Source: Bacteroidota bacterium (GTDB lineage Bacteria > Bacteroidota > Bacteroidia > Bacteroidales > UBA10428). Taken from it: a stretch of 64,000 nucleotides of DNA. The translations under genes and the position numbers were made by a program. This document shows, in pieces, positions 8,966 to 17,478 of the stretch. Every line of letters begins with the position of its first letter. Position 1 is the stretch's first letter. The notes below the pieces were generated by a model. The model was given only the letters and a program-made list of their open reading frames with translations, did not search any database and was not told the DNA's origin. The stretch lies in assembly GCA_003252385.1 (NCBI GenBank), contig QKEH01000109.1, forward strand, positions 1-64,000, in the 5' to 3' direction.

Positions 8966-9555
8966 GCTGCTTGCTGAATGGTACGTTGAAAGATCCGGAA
9001 GTAGCGTTTGCCAATTCGCAGCACATAATACGTCCGCCGGTGTGCCCATCCCAGTTTGGTAAACACGCGCCGGGCGGCCCGGTTTTGCTTCTTGGTAATA
9101 ATAATCCCCCTGGCTTTTCCCTCTCCAATTAAATAGTGTTCCAGAGCACGCAGGCAGGCCGAAGCCAGTCCTTTGCCGGAGAATGCTTCGAAGGTACGCA
9201 GGGTCGAAAAATACACCTCGCCCGGCTTCAGGGATATTTGCAGGTTCATTTCGCGGTTGAAAGGCCCGTTATAACTGAAAGTCTGGTAGCAGGCCAGCTC
9301 GTTACCGGGGGTAGTCAGAATGGCGGCATCGTGATCGGTTACCGAAGCCATACGATCGACCATGGCATGGTAGGTGGCGGGTACCGAAGCTTTGTATTGC
9401 GCCAACGCCCTACTGGGAACCACCTGAAACCCGAACTGCGCAGCCAGTTTCGAATCGACTTCATCAGGTGGAAGCAGGGTCAGGTCTTTTTCGTACCAGC
9501 AGTGTATGCGCAGGCGCAAGCGGTTGCGCAGGGTGCTTGTAAGTTTATTCGACAT
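8962..9555 (-). CDS. GNAT family N-acetyltransferase
   Basis: A 197-residue protein with GNAT features in its second half: LSLKPG-like and FSTLRTFEAFSGKGLASACL, where the GKGLA segment matches the acetyl-CoA pyrophosphate-binding Q/RxxGxG/A loop, then ARGIIITKKQNRAARRVFTKLGW, matching the N-x-x-A-x-x-x-[FY]-x-x-x-G-[FW] end motif. It overlaps the SGNH gene upstream by 11 bp and the GT4 gene downstream by ATGA, so it belongs to the same translation-coupled run. It may acetylate an amino sugar used in the glycan. Its place next to the MBOAT/SGNH block could also tie it to acyl decoration. Confidence 0.75.
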   Translation of the reverse strand: MSNKLTSTLRNRLRLRIHCWYEKDLTLLPPDEVDSKLAAQFGFQVVPSRALAQYKASVPATYHAMVDRMASVTDHDAAILTTPGNELACYQTFSYNGPFNREMNLQISLKPGEVYFSTLRTFEAFSGKGLASACLRALEHYLIGEGKARGIIITKKQNRAARRVFTKLGWAHRRTYYVLRIGKRYFRIFQRTIQQAA

Positions 9556-10468
9556 GTGCAGGTATTGCTACATGGAGGTAATGGATCACACTGTCGGCCA
9601 GTATTTTGGCTCCGGCATCGTTTACATGATCCTGATCGAAGAAGTAACGGTCGTCGGAAAAATACGAACGGAAATTAAGCACCGGCACCCCCGACGCCAA
9701 AAAGCGCTGCGATACCGAGGGATAATCCATCTGATCGACCCGGTTTCGATACCGGCTCGACAATGGGTAGACAATGCCGGTAACCGGAATCTGGTGCTGG
9801 CGACACATACTCAGTATACTATCGGTGCAAGCCAGCAGCGACTTTGCTGCAGGTGCATACTGCGATTTTACCCGCGACTGGATGGATTGCTCCTGTTCCT
9901 GAGGGGTATAGGCTGCCCATTGTTTTTCGACATAATGGTACTCACGGGTACGCATACGGGCTTCCAGAAAATTGTAGAGAAGCAGCGAGTTCGAGGCCTC
10001 CATCATGGGCACGTATCTTTTTACATAGCGCATGTACAGGTATTGTGCCCGGTTAAAATTCAGCAGCTCCTTGTAGGTGCGGAAAGTACTCAGCAGAATG
10101 CTGGTTTCAATATTGTTGGCCCGGGTACGGTAATCGGATACCACGTGGTCGTCTGCAATAAGCAGGATGCGGTCAATCTGAATTCCCCGCCGGATGCAAT
10201 AGCTAATTTTATTGTACATGTCGAAATAGCTGTCGCTGGGGTAACAGAACCTTTTAAATACCGGGTTAGGCCAATAATCGGCCGGTATGGCATTGGCATG
10301 GGAATCGCCCAGAACCAGCACCGGTATATGTTTCTCGCTTTTCAGCTGGCTTAGAGACTGCAAGTACTTTTCATACAGGTTGGGCTTAAAGAAAATCTGA
10401 TACAGCACCAGATTAATGGCCAGAAGACCAGCCAAATACCACATGGTGTTACGAAGAAACCCTTTCAT
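9545..10468 (-). CDS. Membrane-anchored SGNH-like protein (DltD/AlgJ-like), copy 2
   Basis: A 307-residue protein with one N-terminal transmembrane helix (residues about 8-27) and an extracytoplasmic SGNH-type domain: block I GDSHA at residues 54-58 (D55, S56) and a C-terminal DQDHVNDAG carrying the Asp/His pair. That arrangement matches DltD, AlgJ and related partners of MBOAT acyltransferases, which complete acyl transfer to a polymer outside the membrane. It overlaps the MBOAT gene at 10468 as ATGA, strongly suggesting that the two proteins work as a pair. A similar protein lies at 11908-12843 on the other side of the same MBOAT. The exact family name is not certain. Confidence 0.75.
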   Translation of the reverse strand: MKGFLRNTMWYLAGLLAINLVLYQIFFKPNLYEKYLQSLSQLKSEKHIPVLVLGDSHANAIPADYWPNPVFKRFCYPSDSYFDMYNKISYCIRRGIQIDRILLIADDHVVSDYRTRANNIETSILLSTFRTYKELLNFNRAQYLYMRYVKRYVPMMEASNSLLLYNFLEARMRTREYHYVEKQWAAYTPQEQEQSIQSRVKSQYAPAAKSLLACTDSILSMCRQHQIPVTGIVYPLSSRYRNRVDQMDYPSVSQRFLASGVPVLNFRSYFSDDRYFFDQDHVNDAGAKILADSVIHYLHVAIPAHVE

Positions 10469-11904
10469 CAGAAACGGAAATAAATAAACTCGTAATCGGA
10501 ACTAAAATTGCCAAAAACGAAAATGAGCAGAATGAGGCTGTAGGTAATCATCCAACGAACATACTTTGGGCGGGGAGCCAAAAAGGCCAGAACATGATCC
10601 TTTTCGCGTTGCAACCATTCCAGCACTATAAATACCAGGAGAATCAGGTTCATTTTATTTTTCAGGACGGGCCACTCCAGCCAGTTACCCTGCCCCATGT
10701 ATTGCAGGTAATGCCAGGCATCGCCCACACTTTCGGCTCTGAAAAAAATCCAGGCCACACAGGTAAGCAGAAAGGTAACCAGCACCAGGAACCCTTCGCG
10801 GATACCCGGCAGCCACCGGCCGGTAGCCACTGTATCGGTATGCCGGCGATGCCGTCCGGAAAGGATGAGCGGCAAGAAGTACAAGGCATTTAAAGCGCCC
10901 CAAATTACAAAGGTCCAGCTGGCACCATGCCACAAACCGCTAACCAGAAAAATGATGAAGGTATTGCGCACCACCGCTGCTTTACTTACCCGGCTGCCTC
11001 CAAGCGGAATGTATACATAATCGCGAAACCAGGTGGTGAGGGAAATATGCCAGCGTCGCCAAAACTCGGCAATATCGCGTGAGAAATAGGGAAAGCGGAA
11101 ATTTTCCATCAGCTCAAAGCCAAACAGTTTGGCCGTGCCCCGTGCAATGTCGGAATAGCCCGAAAAGTCGCCATAGATTTGAAAAGCAAAATACACCGCC
11201 CCCAGCAGCAGCGAAAGCGCGTTGAACCCTGCCGGATGGTCAAAAATCTGATCGACATACAGGGCACAATTGTCGGCCACCACAATCTTCTTAAAGAAAC
11301 CCCAAAGCATGATGCGTAAACCCGTGTAGGCTGTTTGCTCATTAAACTTGCGTTGGGTAAGAAACTGGGGCAGCAACTGCGTGGCGCGTTCAATAGGCCC
11401 GGCCACCAGTTGGGGAAAGAAGCTGACAAAAGTGAAAAAGGCGAGTGGGTTTCGGGTGGGCTCCAGCTTCCGGCGGTACACATCAATGGTATAGCTCAGG
11501 GTTTGGAAGGTGTAAAAACTAATGCCCACCGGCAGTACAATATTCAGGCGTGATGCATGAAAGGTACCTCCCAGGAAGGTGAAAGCATTCGCGAAAGAAT
11601 CGATAAAAAAGTTGAAATACTTGAAATACACCAGCATGCCCAGGTTAGCAGCCACACTGATTCCCAACAGCACCTTTCGTTTTTTGGGTTCAGGCGTATT
11701 TGCCAATTGCAGCCCTATCAGATAGTCGATAGCAGAACTGATAACGATTAGCGACAGGAAGCGCCAGTTCCACCAACCATAAAACACGTAGCTGGCCACC
11801 AAAAGCAGCACGTTGGCTCCTTGGTGCGAATACCGGTTCAGGATCCAGTACAGGACAAAAACCAGGGGCAGGAACAGCGCGAAATCGATGGAGGTAAACA
11901 GCAT
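10468..11904 (-). CDS. MBOAT family O-acyltransferase (AlgI/DltB-like), copy 1
   Basis: A 478-residue multi-pass membrane protein. It has the AlgI/DltB hallmark blocks FPQLVAGPIERATQLLPQF, FQIYGDFSGYSDIARGTAKLFG and DFWRRWHISLTTWFRDYVYIPLGG, and the catalytic-type His at residue 326 within SGLWHGASW. By family knowledge these enzymes move an acyl group across the inner membrane to a polysaccharide or teichoic acid. It is flanked by two SGNH genes (3 bp gap on one side, ATGA overlap on the other). A second MBOAT with the same length and blocks lies at 16036-17466. The donor could be the ACP encoded a few genes upstream. Confidence 0.92.
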   Translation of the reverse strand: MLFTSIDFALFLPLVFVLYWILNRYSHQGANVLLLVASYVFYGWWNWRFLSLIVISSAIDYLIGLQLANTPEPKKRKVLLGISVAANLGMLVYFKYFNFFIDSFANAFTFLGGTFHASRLNIVLPVGISFYTFQTLSYTIDVYRRKLEPTRNPLAFFTFVSFFPQLVAGPIERATQLLPQFLTQRKFNEQTAYTGLRIMLWGFFKKIVVADNCALYVDQIFDHPAGFNALSLLLGAVYFAFQIYGDFSGYSDIARGTAKLFGFELMENFRFPYFSRDIAEFWRRWHISLTTWFRDYVYIPLGGSRVSKAAVVRNTFIIFLVSGLWHGASWTFVIWGALNALYFLPLILSGRHRRHTDTVATGRWLPGIREGFLVLVTFLLTCVAWIFFRAESVGDAWHYLQYMGQGNWLEWPVLKNKMNLILLVFIVLEWLQREKDHVLAFLAPRPKYVRWMITYSLILLIFVFGNFSSDYEFIYFRF

Positions 11905-11907
11905 GCC

Positions 11908-12843
11908 TTACTGTTGAATCAGCTGATTGTGAATGATGGTTTGGATGATATCGGTATTCATCAGGCGGATACCATCCTGGTTCAAATGGGAAACATCGTA
12001 GAAGAGGGTATCGGGGAAATTACAACGTTGGTTGTAGTCGAGGTAGTTGCAATCCTCTTGACAGATCAGGGCATTGAACTCATCGAGGTTATCGCATTGT
12101 TTCCGTTTGGCGGCGGGTATGGGCGACTGAAAAACCACCAGGGGAATATGACGCTGATGCAACAAGTCACACATTTTTTGATAGTACCGGATCTGACGGG
12201 AACTAAAATTCAGGTGAAAAGGGTCAAACGTGGTTTTGGCCGAATACCGTCCGTACTTTCGTTCCACATAGCCGGCCTTAACGTAAGTATCGTCTTCCAT
12301 AACTGGGGGTTCAACCACCTGGGTTGCCTGACCGGTCAGGTGCTGGTACAGGGAAAAAATCAGCACGTTGATTACCCTGATATCGGCCGATGCCAGCGCC
12401 CGTTTTACCACCGGCCAGTTGGGAGGCATGTTCGACAGCACATCCATCAGCGACCATATCTGGGCATTGTCGAACACCTCGGGGTTAGCACTGTACAGTA
12501 CCAGCCCGGGCTGAAGCGAATCTACATACCGGTTGAGCAGGGTATACGAAATTTCGGGGGTCTGCATTCCGGAGCCCATATTAAAAACCCGTATCCGGTT
12601 TTCTTCAAAAATACGGGGATCCACTCCCTTATAGGCATGGGAAGAACCCAACACCATAACATCAACCTGCGGATAGTTCTTCACCTCCTGAAGGCGGGTG
12701 TGCATAAATCCGGCAATGCGCTTATAGGGCAGGTTGGCGTAATACCGCGAATGAGCCAGCAGGGTTCCGGACACGATCACCACACCCACATAAACCGGTA
12801 CGAGAATAAGCAGAAGCCAAAGAATTCGTTTCAACAGGGTCAT
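11908..12843 (-). CDS. Membrane-anchored SGNH-like protein, copy 1
   Basis: A 311-residue protein with one N-terminal membrane helix (residues about 7-30) and an outer SGNH-like domain. Block I reads GSSHA (G66, S67, S68, H69) with Ser in place of the usual Asp, and the terminal block is DVSHLNQDG with Asp and His. It lies 3 bp before the MBOAT gene and about 70 bp after the SDR gene. It differs clearly in sequence from the SGNH protein at 9545-10468, so this is not a recent duplication. A role as the extracytoplasmic acyl-transfer partner of one of the two MBOATs is inferred from context. Confidence 0.7.
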   Translation of the reverse strand: MTLLKRILWLLLILVPVYVGVVIVSGTLLAHSRYYANLPYKRIAGFMHTRLQEVKNYPQVDVMVLGSSHAYKGVDPRIFEENRIRVFNMGSGMQTPEISYTLLNRYVDSLQPGLVLYSANPEVFDNAQIWSLMDVLSNMPPNWPVVKRALASADIRVINVLIFSLYQHLTGQATQVVEPPVMEDDTYVKAGYVERKYGRYSAKTTFDPFHLNFSSRQIRYYQKMCDLLHQRHIPLVVFQSPIPAAKRKQCDNLDEFNALICQEDCNYLDYNQRCNFPDTLFYDVSHLNQDGIRLMNTDIIQTIIHNQLIQQ

Positions 12844-12915
12844 AGGTCGAACTATTTTAGTGGTGCCTCAAGGGGTGTAAGACAGGAAGCAATTGCAATT
12901 ATCCGAATACGGTCA

Positions 12916-13638
12916 CTAAACCACATGTACCCCGGCATTGATAATCAGGTTAATCCCATTGATCTGCTGCGAGCAGGTGGTCAGGTACTGCACCGTATCA
13001 GCCACTTCGTCCGGGGTTAACAGGCGTTTCAGCGGATGGCTTTGGGTGAGCTGTTGCTGAATGCGTTCGTCGGTACCGGCAGTGAGCCGGGTGAGCATAA
13101 AGGCCGGCGAAATGGCATTGGAAGTGATGTTGAAAGCACTGTTCTCGGCAGCCCACGATTTGCTCATCGAAGCCAGGTACGCCTTTCCGGCCACATATTC
13201 CGACCATCCGAGCGGCGGGGTATCCACCAGAGCCGAAGTGAGCAGGGATATTATTTTGCCAAATTTCTTTTTACGAAACTGAAGGATCGCCCTTTGGGTA
13301 AGCTGTAAAACGGGCAGAATATTGGCAGAAAAATGAGCGGAAAATACACCGGGATCCAGCTTATGAAAGTGTTTCTGAATGTTTTCGGTGGCAAAGGCAT
13401 TATGGATCAGCACATCCAAATCGGCCTGCTCCACAAAAGCCAGAAGCGCTGCCATGGCTTCCTGATCCTGAAAATTGCACGAAATGCCCCGGCAGTTGCT
13501 CCACTCGTGCTCCAATTGCCGGGCTTGTTGTTCCGACGAATGGTAGGTAAAGTACACTGTATTGCCGGGCACCGATGCCAGTCTGCGGGTAATGGATTCG
13601 CCCAATCCCGATGCCCCGCCAGTAATTAATATTTTCAT
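12916..13638 (-). CDS. Short-chain dehydrogenase/reductase (FabG-like)
   Basis: A 240-residue classical SDR: the NAD(P)-binding TGGASGLG near the N terminus, the catalytic Tyr148 and Lys152 in YVAGK, and the late NAISPAFMLT segment. I chose the ATG at 13638, which forms an ATGA overlap with the upstream MaoC gene; an in-frame ATG two codons earlier (13644) is possible. By family it would oxidise or reduce a hydroxyl/keto group. Its place after FkbH, ACP and MaoC genes suggests that the substrate is an ACP-bound acyl group rather than a nucleotide sugar. That is an inference. Confidence 0.85.
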   Translation of the reverse strand: MKILITGGASGLGESITRRLASVPGNTVYFTYHSSEQQARQLEHEWSNCRGISCNFQDQEAMAALLAFVEQADLDVLIHNAFATENIQKHFHKLDPGVFSAHFSANILPVLQLTQRAILQFRKKKFGKIISLLTSALVDTPPLGWSEYVAGKAYLASMSKSWAAENSAFNITSNAISPAFMLTRLTAGTDERIQQQLTQSHPLKRLLTPDEVADTVQYLTTCSQQINGINLIINAGVHVV

Positions 13639-14027
13639 AAGCATCCCAGTGTTAATTTCCCCCGGGCCACTTTCTGTTCCAGCTGATTTACAAAATAGTA
13701 CCGAAATTCAGCCACCCGTACCGATTCATGATAATCTTCCACCTCGGCAACCAAACGAAGGTTGTCGTTTCGGTATACCGGGTGGGTAAACTGGATTTGC
13801 TGGGTATGTAAAATCACCTCGCGGGTAGGCAGGCATTCTCCCACAAAATGCGACAGAAACCCGTTGAGGATATTCCCGTGCATCACCACATCGCGAAATC
13901 CTTTTTCGTGGGCATAGTCTGCCTGGGTGTGCAACGGATTCCGATCCTGAAACGAACGAATAAAACCCTGGTAAACGCTATCGCTTACCCTATATTCCTG
14001 CTGGTACCGGTCGCCCTTTGCAAACAT
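13635..14027 (-). CDS. MaoC-like hotdog-fold hydratase/dehydratase
   Basis: A 130-residue single hotdog-fold protein. The stretch QDRNPLH (D28, H33) followed by GFRDVVMHGNI carries the hydratase 2 Asp/His pattern of MaoC and (R)-enoyl hydratases. I start it at the ATG at 14027, one base after the ACP stop; a TTG six codons earlier would overlap the ACP gene. It would hydrate or dehydrate a short ACP- or CoA-bound acyl chain. The coupling with ACP, SDR and FkbH genes points to tailoring of an acyl group later transferred to the glycan. No ketosynthase gene is present nearby, so chain extension is not expected here. Confidence 0.82.
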   Translation of the reverse strand: MFAKGDRYQQEYRVSDSVYQGFIRSFQDRNPLHTQADYAHEKGFRDVVMHGNILNGFLSHFVGECLPTREVILHTQQIQFTHPVYRNDNLRLVAEVEDYHESVRVAEFRYYFVNQLEQKVARGKLTLGCL

Positions 14028-14028
14028 G

Positions 14029-14268
14029 TTATACTCGTTTACCAATTACTTCGCACATTTCGCCTACGTTCTTCCAACTGCTTATTTCGGCAGCTGCAAA
14101 GCGTAATTTAAAATGCTTTTCGATGGCCACCACCAGCTGAATATGAGTGAGCGAATCCCAATCGTCCACATCATCGGCGGTGGTTTCGTGTGCCAGTACT
14201 ATTCCCGGATTGTCGAGAACATCGCGGAAAATACGGGTTACCTGGTTTAAAATTTCAAGGCTCTCCAT
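14029..14268 (-). CDS. Acyl carrier protein
   Basis: A 79-residue acidic carrier protein. The phosphopantetheine site is DSL with Ser39 (DDWDSLTHIQLVVAIE), followed by the usual helix. It starts by sharing one base with the FkbH stop (TAATG), and the MaoC gene follows after 1 bp, so the three proteins are probably made together. In FkbH systems the carrier receives a glyceryl group derived from 1,3-bisphosphoglycerate; in Dlt systems a similar small carrier (DltC) feeds an MBOAT. Either reading makes this protein the probable acyl donor for the cluster's MBOATs. It is unlikely to be the housekeeping fatty-acid ACP given this location. Confidence 0.9.
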   Translation of the reverse strand: MESLEILNQVTRIFRDVLDNPGIVLAHETTADDVDDWDSLTHIQLVVAIEKHFKLRFAAAEISSWKNVGEMCEVIGKRV

Positions 14269-15998
14269 TAGGCATGTATTTTAGGGGTTATGTAGCATTC
14301 TTTGGGTTGGTAGTCCTTAAGCAGTAAGGTCCAAAAAGATCCTTCGGGCCGAAAACCGAGGCGCTGAAAATGATCTTCCACCATCGCATTTTTTGGCGTG
14401 GCAATGTACTCTCCCACCAGCGAGGTAAAGCCGCTTTCCGCAGCCCGGTTCACCAGGGTATTCAACACAAAATGTTCCATGCTGCGCTTCAGCACCCGGC
14501 AACTCATGATCCAGGTGTCAATAAACGCCGAGTGGGTGGTATGTTTCCTCAGAATCACCGTGCTGATCAGTCCGTAATCGCCGTACTTATCTTCCAGCGT
14601 AAAGGATAGTGGTAAACAATCGGGGTCGTTGGCCAACTGCTGTATGTCCTCTTCGGTATAGCGGATGGTACGCAGGTTAAACTGATTGGAACGCTGCGTC
14701 AGTTGCGCCACCCGGGGGGTATTAAATGCATTGAAAGGTTCTACCGCCGCCACCATGTTCAGGCTTTTCAGAAATTCCGTTTCGTTGGTAAACTGCTTTT
14801 TCAAGCCTTCGCGCCGGGCTTCCTGCTGATACTTTTCCGTACGCCCGTCGTCGTCGCGGGTAAACGAAGCCGTTTCGAACAAATTCAGGGTGCGCAGGTA
14901 ATCCATATACTCCGCCGGATCGTCGGGCAATTCGGGAACGGTAATCGCCGGAATATGCGTTCGCACCATGTTTCGTTCAAAGGGGTTATCATCCAAAAAA
15001 ACCATGGAATCGAAACCTATATTCAAGATCTGCTGAATCTCCATAATAGAATCGGCCTTGTTGTTCCAACTGGCTACAAATACCGCAATGTCATCGAGGC
15101 GCAGCACCATGTCGGGATGCTTCTCGAAGGGTTCCCGGGCAACCGCCTCATCGTTTTTACTGCACACGGCCAGTATAATGCCACGCTGTTTCAATTGTTT
15201 CGCCCAAAGCTGCAACTCGGTAAATGCTTTTCCAATGCCCAGGTCGCCAAGCTGAATGTTTTCCATACCGTCATCACCGATTATACCTCCCCAAAGGGTA
15301 TTGTCGAGATCCAGAATCAGGCACTTTTTAAACTTCCCCAACAGCGACTGCAGCACATCTACCGTATGACGGGCTGCAATCGGAAGGAAGTCGATACTCA
15401 GATACAATTCAGTGTTAACATAAATTTTAGTATCGGTGATAAATCCATAACCATACCGGGATTGGAGCACATTGAAATCAAGAATATGAAGATTTTTCAG
15501 TTTTTGCGCCAGGTTCATAAGCCCCCAGTTAAGGGTTCGCAACTGATACAGAAATGAGGCGTTGGTCTTATTGGCGTAGTGGCCAAAAACCGCATCGTCC
15601 AGTTCCGGAAAGTTACAAAACAACACGTTGCCATGCAGGCGGGCAAGCAGGGTTTCGTAGAGTTCTTGTACTTCGCCCAAAACGGTCTGGCTCCATTCGA
15701 ATCGATTTTCCGGCGTACAGTTCCCAAAACGTTGCATGAGTTTACGAGTGCATTTAAAAATCACCACTACTTCGGGCCGAAACCGATACAATTCCGACTC
15801 AGGATCAAAAATCTGTCGTTCTATCTGGTTGTAATCGGCTTCAAACACCTCGATATTCAGGGAAACCTCAAAGCCATATCCCCTGATCGCCTGTGCATAC
15901 ATTTGGGTGGCCGAGTCGCCCAACAGGGCAAGCCTCACCACCCGGAGGCCGGAAAAGTCCTTCTTTAAATTTTTTCTGAGTTGCTGGTAGGTCAACAT
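14268..15998 (-). CDS. FkbH-like HAD-family protein (glyceryl-ACP synthase type)
   Basis: A 576-residue protein in three parts: an N-terminal region with LALLGDSATQ (SGNH-like, residues about 25-40), a HAD phosphatase core with DLDNTLWGG (Asp230 and Asp232) and VFLDDNPFERN, and a C-terminal GNAT-like domain (about 400-560). This is the FkbH layout. Studied FkbH proteins take 1,3-bisphosphoglycerate, dephosphorylate it and load D-glyceryl onto a carrier protein. The carrier gene follows directly (TAATG). It lies 37 bp downstream of MBOAT copy 2. The family also occurs in O-antigen and flagellin-glycan islands, so a sugar-decorating acyl group is the most likely product. Confidence 0.9.
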   Translation of the reverse strand: MLTYQQLRKNLKKDFSGLRVVRLALLGDSATQMYAQAIRGYGFEVSLNIEVFEADYNQIERQIFDPESELYRFRPEVVVIFKCTRKLMQRFGNCTPENRFEWSQTVLGEVQELYETLLARLHGNVLFCNFPELDDAVFGHYANKTNASFLYQLRTLNWGLMNLAQKLKNLHILDFNVLQSRYGYGFITDTKIYVNTELYLSIDFLPIAARHTVDVLQSLLGKFKKCLILDLDNTLWGGIIGDDGMENIQLGDLGIGKAFTELQLWAKQLKQRGIILAVCSKNDEAVAREPFEKHPDMVLRLDDIAVFVASWNNKADSIMEIQQILNIGFDSMVFLDDNPFERNMVRTHIPAITVPELPDDPAEYMDYLRTLNLFETASFTRDDDGRTEKYQQEARREGLKKQFTNETEFLKSLNMVAAVEPFNAFNTPRVAQLTQRSNQFNLRTIRYTEEDIQQLANDPDCLPLSFTLEDKYGDYGLISTVILRKHTTHSAFIDTWIMSCRVLKRSMEHFVLNTLVNRAAESGFTSLVGEYIATPKNAMVEDHFQRLGFRPEGSFWTLLLKDYQPKECYITPKIHA

Positions 15999-16035
15999 TG
16001 GGTTTCTCTCCGTTTATTTTTGGAGCCTGAACCGG

Positions 16036-17466
16036 TTAAAACTGAAAGTACACAAAGGGAATGGTGCCCATGTAGCCAAACACTCCAATGAGCGAAACGA
16101 TAAAACCATAACAGGCATAACGGATCCAAAAAGGAACCTTTGCCTGCGGCGCCAGCAGCACACATTCCTGCTTTTGCGTCAACCCTTCCAACACAAGTAG
16201 AAACACAATAAAAACAGGCAGCAACTGTACACTGCGGAAATCGCTTAGAATGGAAAGGGAAAATATCCCTTTCACATAGCCGAAGGCCTGAGCCGTGGAT
16301 GCCGATCGGAAGAAGATGAGGCTAAAACTGAAAAAAGCAAAGGTAAATCCCATACCCAGGGTATAGCTGAACCATGCCGGTAATTTGGAAATCAAATTTT
16401 TACGATACTTTCGGGTAAGCAATTCGGCCGAAATGGCTACCCCGTGCATCAAACCAAAAAGGATAAAATTCCAGTTGGCTCCATGCCATAATCCCAGAAT
16501 AAAAAAGGTGATGACAACCGAAAGTACTACCCCGCTCCGATTCCAATAGCGCATGCGAATTACCAGCGGCGTATAAATGTATTCGTTCACCCAGGTAGTT
16601 AACGAGATGTGCCACCGACGCCAAAAATCGGCGATATCGGCAGCAAAAAACGGAAGGGCAAAGTTTTGTTGCAAATGGAATCCGAACAAGCGGGCCGAAC
16701 CAATAGCTATATCGGAATACCCCGAAAAATCGCCATACACCTGAAAGCTGAACAACACCGAAGCAATCACCAGGGTACTGGCATTCAGGCTGGAATAATG
16801 GGCAAAAGCATCGTTGACGTACACCGCACAGTTATCGGCTATGACCATCTTTTTAAACAACCCCCAGATAATATACTTGATGCCCACGCGTATCGACTCG
16901 GACTGAAAGGATTTCGCCTGGCTGAACTGAGGAAGCAAATGGGTGGCCCGTTCAATAGGACCGGCTACCAACTGCGGAAAGAAACTTACGTAGGTGAAAA
17001 AGGCCAGCGCGTCCTTTCCCGGCTTGAGCTTATTCCGGTACACATCTATGGAATAGCTCATGGTCTGAAAGGTATAAAAGCTGATCCCCACCGGCAAAAT
17101 GATGTGCAAGCTACGTACATTCAGGTTTTTCCCAAAAAGGGTGAAAGCATCGGCCAGGTTTTGCGCAAAGAAGTTGTAGTATTTGAAAAACAGGAGCATC
17201 CCCAGGTTCACCACGATACTCACCACCAGCAGCGCTTTGCGTGTTGCAGGGTTGGTAGTGCTTCCCATCCGGTAGCTAGCCCAAAAATCGACCAGCGAGC
17301 TAAAAGCAATCAGGATCAGAAAGCGTGGATCCCACCAACCATAGAAAAAATAGCTGGCCACCAGCAACAGAACATTGCGGATCTGAAGCCACTTGCCGGG
17401 TATCAGCCAGTACAGGCAAAATACCACCGGGAGAAAAATCGCAAAATCTAACGAATTGAAAGACAC
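16036..17466 (-). CDS. MBOAT family O-acyltransferase (AlgI/DltB-like), copy 2
   Basis: A 476-residue multi-pass membrane protein with the same blocks as the copy at 10468-11904: FPQLVAGPIERATHLLPQF, FQVYGDFSGYSDIAIGSARLFG, DFWRRWHISLTTWVNEYIYTPL and a catalytic-type His328 in LGLWHGANW. The start is a GTG at 17466; I see no better ATG. The two copies diverge widely outside the motifs, so they are likely to serve different acceptors or acyl groups. It precedes the FkbH-ACP-MaoC-SDR genes and has no SGNH gene directly beside it; one of the two SGNH proteins downstream may serve it. Confidence 0.92.
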   Translation of the reverse strand: MSFNSLDFAIFLPVVFCLYWLIPGKWLQIRNVLLLVASYFFYGWWDPRFLILIAFSSLVDFWASYRMGSTTNPATRKALLVVSIVVNLGMLLFFKYYNFFAQNLADAFTLFGKNLNVRSLHIILPVGISFYTFQTMSYSIDVYRNKLKPGKDALAFFTYVSFFPQLVAGPIERATHLLPQFSQAKSFQSESIRVGIKYIIWGLFKKMVIADNCAVYVNDAFAHYSSLNASTLVIASVLFSFQVYGDFSGYSDIAIGSARLFGFHLQQNFALPFFAADIADFWRRWHISLTTWVNEYIYTPLVIRMRYWNRSGVVLSVVITFFILGLWHGANWNFILFGLMHGVAISAELLTRKYRKNLISKLPAWFSYTLGMGFTFAFFSFSLIFFRSASTAQAFGYVKGIFSLSILSDFRSVQLLPVFIVFLLVLEGLTQKQECVLLAPQAKVPFWIRYACYGFIVSLIGVFGYMGTIPFVYFQF

Positions 17467-17478
17467 AACAAACGAAAT

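Noticed and set aside
11821-13020. 399-codon plus-strand open frame
   Set aside because: It is antisense to the SGNH and SDR genes. The minus-strand frames carry clear motifs and overlapping starts and stops; this one does not.
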